Assembly (NCBI GenBank): GCA_030704615.1
Contig: CM060732.1
Span: 31,727,053 to 31,791,052, forward strand
Reading direction: 5' to 3'
DNA: 64,000 nt
Origin: Takakia lepidozioides
Lineage: Eukaryota; Streptophyta; Takakiopsida; Takakiales; Takakiaceae
Under the pieces are notes generated by a model. It saw only the letters and a program-made list of their open reading frames with translations. It did no database searches and was not told the origin of the DNA. Position 1 is the stretch's first letter; each line of letters begins with the position of its first letter. The position numbers and the translations under genes are program-made. Below are positions 1-11,900 of this stretch, in pieces.

Positions 1-1922
1 TCTGGGCATAAATTGTCTGCGTAGCACCCTCCTCAGCTCAGCTTGGATTTCCTCAATTGTGGATGAATGTCTCCTAAAATATGCTGTGGATTGCAGTCAA
101 GTAGACCTTTAACCACACGTTTGGCTAGCTCCACGTCACCATGAATTCTGCAGGAAGTGAGCAAGGCACCCCACACTGGGATTTTCTTAATGAAGTCCTC
201 AGCATCATCCAATCGTCCTGCGCGGCCAAGAAGGTCAACCATGCAACCAAAATGCTCCACTGTGGGTGGCAGGCCATGATCTCCACTCATGGAACGGAAG
301 TAGTGACGGCCTTCATCCACTAGGCCCACATGGGTACATGCAGAGAGAAGACATATAAAGGTACTGCCGTTTGGCTTCAAACCTTCATGTTGCATTTGTT
401 CAAACAGTTGGAGGGCCTCGATCAGCGTGTTCCATGTGGCCACATCTCGATGAGCCATATTGTCGAACATATGACGTGCATCATATATGCTCCCACATTT
501 GGCATACATGTTGACAAGCGCACTTTCCAGAATGATATCTGGAACAATTCCAGCTTTGCCAATGTCAGCATGAACATCTTTGCCTTTTTCCAGGGCTGCA
601 AGGCTGGCACAGGCATTGAGAACACAAATGAATGTGACCTTGTCTGGCATCACCCTTTCACAAATCATTAGCTCATAGATCTCCAAAGCCTCTCTACCCA
701 CCCATGCTGACAGTATCCTGTGATCATCGCATTCCAGGAAACCACATTTCTTTGAGCCATACTGTCGAACAATCGACGTGCATCAATTATGCTCCCAATT
801 TGACATACATGTAAACAAGCGCAGTCTCAAGAATGATATCTGGCACAATTCCAACTTCAATGATGTCAGCATGGACATCTTTCCCCTCTTCAGGGCTGCC
901 AGCCTGGCACACGCATTGAGCACGCAAATGAATGTGACATTATCTGGCTGCACCCCTTCCTGAATCATTTCCTCATAGATCTCCAATGCCTCCCTACCAC
1001 AGCCGAGCTGGCATAGCCTGCTATCATCAGAGTCCATAAGACCACATTTCGTTGGGCCATATTGTCAAACACTTGACGTGCATCCTTTATGCTCGCGCAT
1101 TCGGCATACATTTCAACAAGGGCAGTCTCCAGAACACTATCTGGCACAATTCTACTCTGCTGATGTCAGCATGAACAACTTTGCCCTTTTCCAGGGCTGC
1201 CAGGCTAGCACAGGCATTGAGAACACAAATGAATGTGACCTTGTCTGGCATCACCCCTTCCCGTTTCATTTGCTCATATATCTCTAAAGCCTCCCTACCA
1301 TACCCATGCTGAACATATCCTGCGGTCAAGGCGTTGCATGATACCACATCTCGTTAGCCATATTGTCAAACACATGACGTGCATCCTTCATGCTCCCACA
1401 CTTCGCATACATGTTAGCCAAGGCAGTCTCCAGAATAATATCAGGTGCAATTCCAGCTTTCATGATGTCAGCATGAATCTCTTTTCCCTTCTCCAGGGCT
1501 CCTAGGCTGGCGCATGCCTTCAGAACACAAATGAATGTAACCCCATTTGGTGTTACCCTGTCCTCTATCATTTGTTCATAGCTCTCAACTGCCTCCCTAC
1601 AAAATCCATGCTTGGCATATCCTGCCATCATTATAGTCCACGTAAATACATCTCGTTGAGACATTTTGTCAACCACTTCCCGTGCATCCACCACACTCCC
1701 GCATTTGGCATACATGTTGACAAGGGCAATGAGGAGAAAAACGTCTGGCTTGAATCCAGTTTGGGTAATGTGGGCATGCACCTGCTTCCCTCTAGCTAGG
1801 TCTTTAATTTTGATGCACTCCTGCAAGAGACAGATGTAAGTATTGTAGTCGGCCGAACTGGCTTTTTGGTTCAAAGTGTGCAGCGCCTCTTTCAGTTTGC
1901 CTGCCTTACATAGTGAACAGTC
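1..1922 (-). pseudogene. PLS-class PPR protein, frameshifted and cut by the window edge
   Basis: Translation of the minus strand gives a series of pentatricopeptide repeats. Typical motifs are VNMYAKCGS, VTFICVLNACASL, GKQVHAHI and RDVFTWTIM, followed near the left edge by end-of-array sequence (VDLLGRAGRLDDAEDF, LLTSCRIHGDVELAKR). The family consists of organelle-targeted RNA-binding proteins for editing, splicing or stability. The longest open stretch is 1874-1326. Homology then jumps frame near 1350, 1155, 1030, 885 and 770-700, and one internal segment is missing after NTLIEA. No single frame covers the protein. The frame stays open upstream to about 2061 with an LCKAGKLKEALHTL-like lead but no ATG. 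Position 1-33 reads like the stretch before a DYW domain (EEIQAELRR), in yet another frame. I infer a decayed copy. Confidence 0.88.
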
Positions 1923-2063
1923 CTTGTTTATTCCCTCTCTTGCTCCTCTTTCAAAAGCAGTGGTGATGGTGGGTTTGCCTTGTGAAAACAGCTGGGCATG
2001 ATTTATCCCTGCTATCCTGCAGAAGTCAAAGCTCTTAGGTACAAAACCTTTATACTCGTGTCA

Positions 2064-2983
2064 AGGCTCCTAGACACTTCAAAGAATGATCTCTACAACA
2101 GGGTACAGGGCTACTGCATCATAAAACGTGCCAATTCTTTCTGTTTAAGGTGGAACCCTCATAAAATAATACCTGCAGTGTTCTTGAACTTGATCTCCAT
2201 GGTGTGCATCGACATTAGGACAGTCACCAAATTGTGCTGGACCTTGTCTCATGGCAGCTACCTCTGTGTTCTGCCAAACAGAGTTTGACCAATTAACAAT
2301 CCGAAGAGCATCCTTTGAGCACTTATGTGACGTTGGATACACCTGTGAAACCCATGAGATCCAGATCATTTCAGAGTAAAACTGGCTCCAACCACCGAAG
2401 CTCCATGTCACTCGAAGATGTATCTCGAGCTCTTTCCTGTCGCTTGGCCTCTAAACTCTAAACCCTTTCTGTTAACAAAAAAAAAAAAAAAATCTAAACG
2501 AAAAAGACCAATTGTAATGGAGCCTGCAAAAACTTTCCCGCGCATTTTCAAGTGGTCCGCTTGGCTCTCAGGCAGCGTGCCTGTCTGATATGCAATGGCG
2601 TTTCTGCGATTTCGTATTGCACAGAACGGATCTCTTGGATTACTAGACGTTATGAGCATGAAGGTAGGGAGTATGTACAATTCGGCAATGGAGAAGTAAG
2701 CAGCGGTGGCAGAGAACAGGCTGAGCAGGTGTGCTCCGTGTCCTTAGAAGAAAATGCAGGGGTTTGTAGGTTTTGAGCTGAAGGAAAGTTCTTAGCAACT
2801 CTTTATCGACAGCTTGAGAAATTTCGAAAGACGATTTGCATCTTGACGTTCCTCCAAGTGCTCCTTTCTCGCAGCATTGCAGTGGGATGCAATATACGCA
2901 ACACACCATCACAGTTCTTGACTTAAGACCTAAATGAGCTTGTGTGCTCCGAAGTTTGAATCAACACTTGCCGGGTGTGCAGG
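2064..2983. other. Intergenic: head region of the kinase gene
   Basis: No coding region is recognised here. It holds an A15 run near 2478-2492 and ends with the presumed 5' leader of the FUSED/TIO gene. The PPR relic on the minus strand and the kinase on the plus strand are divergently oriented across it. No certain TATA box or promoter motif could be assigned. Confidence 0.5.
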
Positions 2984-5900
2984 ATGGGGGTGGAGAACTA
3001 CCATGTGATTGAGCTGGTGGGTGAGGGCTCGTTTGGGAAAGTCTACAAGGGCAGGCGCAAGTACACAGGCCAGGTTCGTTAAACTTTTGATTTTTATTGA
3101 CGGTGCAAAAGCTGTGGCCAGTGGCCTTGCTGCAGCTATCCCGTGACAACCGATTGACCTTCTACTCGGCGTACATTGCCTGTGCTGCATGCAGACTGTG
3201 GCAATGAAGTTCATATTGAAGCATGGCAAAAGCGACAAAGACATTGAAAATCTCAGGCAGGAAATTGAGGTGAGTGGTTACTTTCCATTGGTTGCCTACT
3301 TGAAGGATGAGTGTGCTCTCCTGGGAGGAAAGGAATGAAGGAATGGACTGCATAAACTGGAGACAAGAAACAAAGAAACAAATATTAAACCAGGCCTAAT
3401 CGCTGCACCAGGACCGAGTGCCTGCGTTCCTGATTTTCATGAGTAAATGCCTCTCCAAGGTTGGGAAAAGAGAGTAGCATCTCCCTCTAGTCAACAACTA
3501 TTCAGGGCAGGAGAATAGGAAATGGTTTTTCTATCTCACTTCCTGGATGGTGCAAAATGGACAAATGTATTCTCACACGGACTGTTAAGCCATCTGGCTG
3601 TCACATCTGGAGATTGTGAGAACTCACCCTGAAATTTCTCGGAGCCCTCGGAAGAGGGACTATATGCATACATGCAAGTGCTCCTGTCCCTCCATGTGAG
3701 TACGCATAACTCCCATTGAGAGACAAAAATAAAGAAGGAAGGGGGCTTGATTCGTTCACAAAAAGCCCAAAGGGTCTTAGTGAATCCTCATATGTTCCTC
3801 TTTTCCTCAGCAGAGGAAAAGTTTGAAGAATCTGAGTATTCCGTCGTCTTGATTCTTGTCCTGTTGTGCCATGTTCTGTAGCTAACCTATTGAACAAGTG
3901 TATTATGAGTCATGGCTTGAAAATTTACATCTTAGAGCTTTTCTCTGCAGTGTCCACCACATCCAGGTATCTATCCGAATGGAGAGAATACTTTCTTACT
4001 GTAATACTTTCTTTACTGTTCTTCTCTGGGTGCATCTTTATTAACACAGTCTTCCATATCAATTTGTGGCAAATGCTGCTTAGCCATGCATAGGCTGACC
4101 TCCTGTCTGGTATTGATTTTTTGCTTAGATATTGCGGCAATTGAAGCATGAAAACATCATAGAGATGCTTGATGCATTCGAGAGCCCACAAGAATTTTGT
4201 GTGGTGACAGAGTTTGCCCAGGTTCAAATATTTGCCTCCCACTTTCTTTCATTGAGTGCTAATCATTTGGGACGACTTCCCTTAGAGGGTCTTGTGAATG
4301 TGAAGTATTTTTTGTAAGGCCACAGGCAAGAAAGTAAGAAATGAAATGAAATGAAATGGTGCTTTATAACGTCTTTGATCCCTTGGAAAAAGGCATGGAT
4401 GTTAGTCAAAGTGGAGTGGAGGCAAGAGATACAAACATTGTGATGCAATGGAACAGCCAGATGGAAAGGCAACCTGTGAAAGGACGGTGACATGCAGACA
4501 CTCAGGATTCAAGAAAGGGTTCAGGAGGAAGGGTAGGATTAACAATGAACTTTTGACAGCACTTCAAATTCGCAGGACTGCGTCAGATAAAAGGCTTAGT
4601 TCTCAGCAAGTGTTTCGGTTGAGTTTGAGATCAATAATGCTTTGGAAGATTGAGATTGTTTGTGACACCTCCTTCCTTCATCTTGTGGGCAGGGGGAGCT
4701 GTTTGAGATTCTTGAGGATGACAAAAGCCTCCCAGAAGTGCAAGTCCAAGCTATAGCCAAGCAGCTGGTGAGCCCTTCATCATCAAAATGCAACTTCTTT
4801 GTATGAACAACTACATGAAGACTATCAGAAATGAAATGAAATGAAGTGGTACTTTACAACGTCCGTGGAAAGCTCAAAGAGTTATGGGACAAAATGGTGA
4901 AAAAAAAAGAGAGAGGAGACAAAACCAGAGCCCAACAGCAGCCCAAAAGCAACTACTGCTCAGTGGAATCTCCCATGGATCTCATAATATAGAGGGCAAT
5001 AAAAGAAGTGTTCTTCAGTTTCAATTTCCTGGTTGTGCCCCGTGCAAGCTGGGCATACGCGGTCCTCCCGTTGCAGGTTTCCCATCTACCAGTCTCTATC
5101 CGTAGATTGTGGGAGCCCACCCTGAACCGCCCCAATGCCCTCAGAATGGAAGGAGATAAGCCCCGAAAGGTAATTGGGCTGCAAGATTTGATCATCACGG
5201 AGAACCAAGAAAGTCTCTCGATAGAAATGGAGTTTTGTCGTGAGAGTGGGTAGCTTCCAAGTTCTGCTGACATGTAGTTCCATAAGTTCTCTTCTAATGA
5301 GTCTATTGCGATCCTGTTTGGACGTGATTTCCACCCCTTCTGGATTTTGTGGCAATAACGAAGCAATAGCATTGAGAAAGAAATGAAATTATACTTTTAT
5401 GATATAATGTCCATGGAGAAAAGAAAGCAAGAAACAAGGCCAACAGTGGGGTCCAAGAAATGAAATGAAATGGTGCTTTATAATGTCCGCGGAAAGCTCA
5501 TAGAGCTTATGGGACAAAATGGAAGAAAACATGAGAGGAAACAACCAGAGCCAGAGATAAAAACTATTGTTCGAGTGATTGTCTAAGGGTGAGTGCCTCG
5601 TGCAGGTAAGCTGCCAAGCATTTCTGATCTTCATAGTGAAAGACTTCAGTGAGAGATTGGGTTCCAAGGAATAGACAGTGGAATCTCCCACAGATGTCAT
5701 AGTATAGAGGGCAATAGAAGATGTGTTCTTCAGTTTCACGAAAGAAAGAAACTTATGAAGATATGAAGCTTCCGCCTATGCCGTGGTTCAAATCTTTGTG
5801 ACAGAAAATAGGCAAGGAATATCCTCGTCCACTGCAGCTATTTTTGTCTCAATCAGACGGTTTTAGCTGTTGATCTCAAATTGGGTTGTGCTCCACTGCA

Positions 5901-8900
5901 GGTGAAGGCACTGCATTACCTCCACTCGCACCGCATCATCCACCGGGATATGAAGCCACAGAATATCCTTATTGGTGCCGGGGGGATTGTAAAGGTATGA
6001 GAATGAAATTTGTTCTCCAACTTCCATTGAAATTAAAGGTGGCTCAAGTGACTGCTTTGCCTATCACTTTACTGTTGCTGATTGATGGCATTTAAACGCA
6101 AAGTGTTGGAAAACCACTAGCGTATGGTCGGGCTAGGGATTGAACCTAGGACCTCCCCCATTCCGGTGGGGTGCTCTACCACTGAGCTACCCGTCCCCTT
6201 TCTGTTCTCAGAGTGCCGTGCAAGGGCTATAGCCTTGACACCTCCAACACTCCCCCTCAAGGCATAGCCTTTATAGCTGATGCCCACCCATTCTGACCAC
6301 CGCCCCAACCTTGGCTCTGATACCATGTTGGAAAACCACTAGCGTATGGTTGGGCTAGGGATTGAACCTAGGACCTCCCCCATTCCGGTGGGGTGCTCTA
6401 CCACTGAGCTACCTGTCCCCTTTCTGTTCTCAGAGTGCCGTGCAAGGGCTATAGCCTTGACACCTCCAACACAAAGAACCACAGCAGTGTTGAAGTTTAG
6501 AAATGACTTGGTCTGCCTACTTTTGAATTGACATGACCAATGACATTCAGTGGATCCAATTGTACTCAACAGAGTTTCAACTACCGAAGACAGTTTTCCA
6601 CAAGCCTTTTAACTCTTTGCGACAATAGAAAGACTGGCCCTTACAGGATCAAGCCTCTCCTCATGGTGGGCTTACATGTTTGACGTGTCTTTTGCGGGTA
6701 TCAGCTCTGTGATTTTGGATTTGCAAGAGCAATGTCCTGCAACACTATGGTGCTGCGCTCTATCAAAGGTTGGATCCCACTTTCCCAACCTATCTGAGAT
6801 GAATTGAAATGAAATGAAATGAAATGGAATTGAAAGAGAGAGAACTATACAAAGACTTCTCAGATGGACAGTAATAATCTGCAAATCTGTTCATATTATG
6901 TCTCATCCCCCTAAGAGACAAAATTAACCAGCCACATTGAATTGAGGGGGAGTGAATGTTGGACATAGCGTCCTCCCCCTTGCAATCATCACTTTTGGGG
7001 AGGGATGGGTTTCTTGGACTAAAAATGATGAGTAGTTGAACACTTGGTGATATCAGGAACACCGCTGTACATGGCTCCAGAGCTAGTGCGGGAGCAACCC
7101 TACAACCATACAGCCGATCTGTGGTCCCTTGGTGTCATACTGTAAGTCTTCATGTTGATGGTGAACATCTACTGTATCATTTGTCCCACTCTGGCATGGA
7201 ATACATTTCATATGTACAAGAAACCTTGTTGCGGTTTTAAGGTAAATACTTGAACTTGGTGTAACAGGTACGAGCTGTATGTGGGACAACCTCCCTTCTA
7301 TACAAATTCTGTTTACACTCTTATACGACACATCGTCAAGGTTCATCTCTCCCTGTGGCCCCTCTGCCTGCCAACCTCTATTGATCAAGTGATTCCGTAG
7401 TTATTGCTTTTAGAGCATATCTTCTTTTTCCAAGCATATGTTGCATTGAAATGTCTCTCTACTTTGTCCCATGGGCCTCTCAGACCCCTGTTGGTGTAAT
7501 AGAGTTTCTTTCTCTTCAGCTGCCCTGGCTGTGGTCTTTCACCTCTGTCCTATGAACTAGTAATAATTTCCAGTGTTTTTCTCCTTCTCTGTCTCATATC
7601 AAATTATGCTTTCTACTGCCAGCCTCTCAATCAAATTCAATTCCCAGTAACAAGATTGTTGCTCACTTTGCATGATGCATGAGCAATTCTTGGGCTGAGT
7701 TTGTTCCTGTGCGTACTTCCAACAGGATCCTGTAAAGTACCCTGACAGCATCAGCCCAAACTTCAAGAGCTTTTTGAAAGGTCTTCTTAACAAGGTATGC
7801 TGTGAAGATACCGACACACCCTCTGTTGGACCCAAAAATAAAGTTCTCCTTCGTAGATGTTTGCAAAGGCTTTTTGTTGCACTACTGTAAGCAGCTGAGA
7901 CAAGTGTCTTTGAGCAGGTGTCACAGAATCGACTCACATGGCCTGGCCTATTGGAGCACCCGTTTGTTCGAGAAACGTCGGATGAGCTGGCAGCTAGAGT
8001 AAGCACATTATAACATTTTTCATTGCCCCTCTCATATATATTTTCTCATTGACTAAACACTTATATACATGTCTCTGTGTCTCTGTCCGTGTGCCACAGC
8101 ATTAGTCAGTTTATGGGACCCAGTGGGTCAGGCATTCAGCAATTGGCAGCTGCTTGTTGAGTTGCCATGTGCAGGAAGCCCGTGCAGTAACTGCTGCAGC
8201 AAGGGGTTGTGATGCTGCATGGAGAGGGGAAGTCAACATCACCTTATCTTCCCCTTTGGCAACCTCCCGCATCCCTGGTTTAAGCCCTGCTGGTTTGTGC
8301 CTTACCCATGTTACTGACGATGGCCATTAGACAAAAATCAATCGTGAACTGAGGGCCAGGTTCCTCAGATGCTGCGGAGCTTAACGACAGGGGTATTGGT
8401 AGTTGCTGAGAGGTCACCTCTGCGCTTGTGCAGCCATAGCTAGAGCTTTTCCTTGGAAGACATGTCATTCTGGCTGTTGCATAAGTTGGCACGAGGAGCT
8501 TTTGGCTTGATTATGTCTGAGATCTGATTGAGAGAATGAGATCTGATTAATTGTTGCTGTAGCCTGTGGCATGAAGTTCCTGACCAATCATGACAAGAAG
8601 TTGTTCTTATTCATCATTAGATTTTGAGTTTTGACGTAGTGGTTGTCTGCTATATGGTTAGGGGGAAGGGGGCGCACACATGAACTGCTGGATCAGACAA
8701 CAGAGAGCACCCCTCCCCCAGAGCGCCCGGCATTGATCCCTCGAGCTCCTAATGGATATCACCAGCAACAGCAGCAACAAGCTCCTACTGTTGCTGCCAC
8801 TTCAACCAGCCCCAGCCCTTCCAACATTGGTAACTCACATTTTGACGAGATAAATGTCACCCCCAGAAGCTTTACTGCTAAGCTGGAAACCACCACTAAT

Positions 8901-11900
8901 ATTAGGTGACAAAGGTGAACCATTAGCTTACTCTAATGTTTGCGCTTGTGGAGTACCCTTTACATGATATTCTGGTCTGTGTCTTTGGCTGATGAGATTG
9001 TGATTTTCCTTTGGTGTTGCAGGTGCTGAAGTGTCATCAACCCTGGATAAGATAGAGAGCACATCACGGACCGTGAAGGGAGCACAGGCGATTGGCCAGG
9101 ACCGGGGGGCACTAGCCCATATTCTACACCCTTTCCGCAATCTTCATGCAAAAGGAACTGCAGCTCTTGCAAGGCCAGTATTCTTAGCAGACCCTGTGCT
9201 TCATTACAATGCTGACAGGGCTTGGGTCCGTAATCTTCAAAGATCTAACCAGATTTCTATTTTAATGAATGCTGGTAGTTTGTTCTTAACTAGTTCTGTT
9301 GAACAGTTGTCTTTATTCAGCCCATCCTATGGTTATGTAAGTTTGATCAAGGAAGTGGGTTCTGTCTTGGCCTTTTTGAGTCGCCATCTCTATACTTTGG
9401 TTAAATCCTATTAGTCTTGATACTGGAAGTATGGAGAGGTGCAATCCCGTCACTGGTGAAAAGTTGGTGCAATATTGTGGTAGACTGCAAATACAAGGCT
9501 GCTCTGTGCTGATGCCAAGGACATGTGGTACTTTCTGTAGGCTTACAGCCATTAAACCCATGCTATACTTGCATAAGAGAAAGGTCACTTAGAAGGATCA
9601 AGGTGTCAGACATGAACTGATTCTTTATAACATCCTAAGAAAGCTCAAAGAGCTTATGGGACGAGAGAAAGCAGGATACAAGAAATAATGTAGGACCCTC
9701 AACAAGCAGCCCATCAAGACATTGTCTAAGGCAGAGAGCCTTGCGTGGGTATGCTGGCAAGCATTTGTGGCCTCACAGTGAAAGACGTCAGTGAGGAATG
9801 GCTGTCTGGGAAAGTATTAGTATTGACCCCAGACTGCCAGCGAAAGAACTGAAATGAAATGGAACTTTATCACGTCCACAGAAAGCTCGAAGAGCTTGTG
9901 GGACGAGAAAGCAAGAAAGAAGAAAGAGGGGTGAATTTTCAAAGGGGGCATGAGTCAAACAGAGAATCAGGAAAGGGTTGGAGTACAGAAAGGAAGAGTC
10001 TAGGTGTCTGCTGTCTGAAAAGAGTGACACATGTCGGCAGTGAGCAGGCAAGTGCAGCTGCCAGTCAGGCAATGCGAGTGCTGTCGAATCTGCTTGCAGG
10101 CAATGCAATACAACAAACAGTGGCTGTGGAGGATGTTATTCCAACTGTGGTAGTTTTGTTGCGGGCCACACTAGCAGCTCCCAATGCCCAACATGTTCAC
10201 CTTCTTATCAAGGTGTGCTCTTTGGAATGAGAAGATTGGGTCAGATGTGTCAGCAGTTTCCTATCGTATTATGGGACACGTACATTTTTTGAAGTCCATA
10301 GAATGAGGCCAGGATTGTGCCTACTCACTAATCACTGAAGCAATGTCTGTGATTTTAAGTTCACCTACAACATCTTACAGGACCACTGGTGCGCAGCCTC
10401 TACTGTAGCCATGCATATAATCTAGTAACTCTTCTTGCAAATGTAGTGTTGTGCATGTGGACAAGACATGCAACACAATTTATTTATTCTAGTCAGACTC
10501 ATTCAATATTGTTTCATTTGACCTGTCTGCGAAATCCTGCAGGGATTAGGGGTGCTGCGCAAGCTAGTAGAGGTAGGGGCAGGAAAAATGGACAGCTCCT
10601 ACCTTCACCACAGTGTTGCCCTGTTACGCCTCTACCCTCAGGTAACTGCTCTTATTGCACGGAATCTGCCCTGACACAACAGTTCATCACAGCTTATGCA
10701 GGCGATTATTTGGCTCTGGCTCCATCCAGGATGTTGAGAAAGCTTTTGTATATAGTGATTTCTTTGACTGGCACAGAGACCCTCGACACCATCACTGCAT
10801 GCAGCAGAGCTCCTAAACTCTTTCTCTTTTTCTCTGGCCACAAGGCTACGGCAAACAACATCTTAGGTCCATTTCTTTTTCTCTGGACCACACATATATC
10901 GCATTAAAAGTGAGGAGTATTGCGCAGCACTGAATCTCTTTTCAAACATCCAATCACATCAGCAGTTAACTGGCATGGATGGCAGGCTGTGGCATATGCC
11001 CATGACCAATCAGGCCGTGTATTGTTTGAGTCAACAGCTTGTGTGGCAGTCTTGCTCACACGTGTTACAGCAAGACTGGGAACTCTGGTGGCACCAGGTG
11101 GTGAAGTGCCTGAGAATGTCGGAGGGGCAGCAACTGTGGAAGGACAAACTATGGCACAAATAATTGGGCAGGCCAGGGTACTTGGAACAGGAGATCATCT
11201 TTGCTCCTGCTTGGGTACAACAGGTTAGGAACTTTGTTTGAATTTGGTCGCATTTTTGGTGCATATGGATCTTTAAGGCCTACATAACATGTATCTGGAG
11301 TTTTTTGCTATTATATCCAGGCTCGGCAGTATCTCATTATTGGGATTTGTCCAAATGGTCAGTAATATTTTTTTGTGCATTTTGTTAGAGAGAGTGGCCA
11401 TATTCTCTTCCTTTATCTACTGCAAACACTGACACAAGCCAGTTGGTGTGGTGGTAGAACACAAGTACTTTCCAAAAGGTCCAATCCTAGTCTCTTTGTG
11501 AACGAACATGGGAGTCCCTATACAGAGGTCTGCCAGCTGGGGTGTGTGCATGCCATTTTGATGCCTATACGTCTTTGCGTGAGCAGCTGTGCGAGACTGT
11601 TGGCTAGGTCTATCCTGACCATCACATAAGACCAGTGATCTTCCCATGGAGCTTCATTAGTTACATCACACCATTACCTTCCAACCGCGTTTCTAACTTA
11701 AATGTCCAATGACAGGTGCAAGCCTCATATCTGGTGCATGCACGTCAGCCCCGTTGTCAGGTGAAGCATATAAAGCACTTTGGGCTCTCATAAGGGGCCT
11801 ATCATTGGCAACTGGAAAGGGGGAGCAGAAGCAGGGGTTTCCATTGACGGTCACCCGGGGTATATGGCACAGACACGAGAAACGGGGTCATTGACGACAA

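Larger units (their letters stand above)
6104..6471 (-). mobile_element. Complete TRIM (miniature LTR retrotransposon), TIO intron 5
   Basis: Two 146-bp direct repeats (6104-6249 and 6326-6471) start TGTTGG and end CCAACA and differ at only two positions. They flank a 76-bp internal part. Read on the minus strand, the left end of the internal part is a primer-binding site TGGTATCAGAGCCA (6325-6312), complementary to the 3' end of plant initiator tRNA-Met. The right end is a polypurine tract GAGGGGGAG immediately before the second LTR. The element is flanked by a perfect 5-bp target-site duplication CAAAG (6099-6103 and 6472-6476). There is no coding capacity, so any transposition would need proteins in trans. 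Each LTR contains a tRNA-like sequence (separate entries). Size and layout fit the TRIM class. Confidence 0.95.

Noticed and set aside
850-1170. Same one-base deletion in two PPR repeats, implying duplication after decay
   Set aside because: On counting bases, the break near 1155 and the break near 885 lie at different places in the repeat, so they are independent.
6125-6418. Two ordinary nuclear tRNA genes
   Set aside because: Both lie at the same place inside LTR repeats, the anticodon loop is defective when the stem is fully paired, and one acceptor stem is damaged. They are parts of a retrotransposon.
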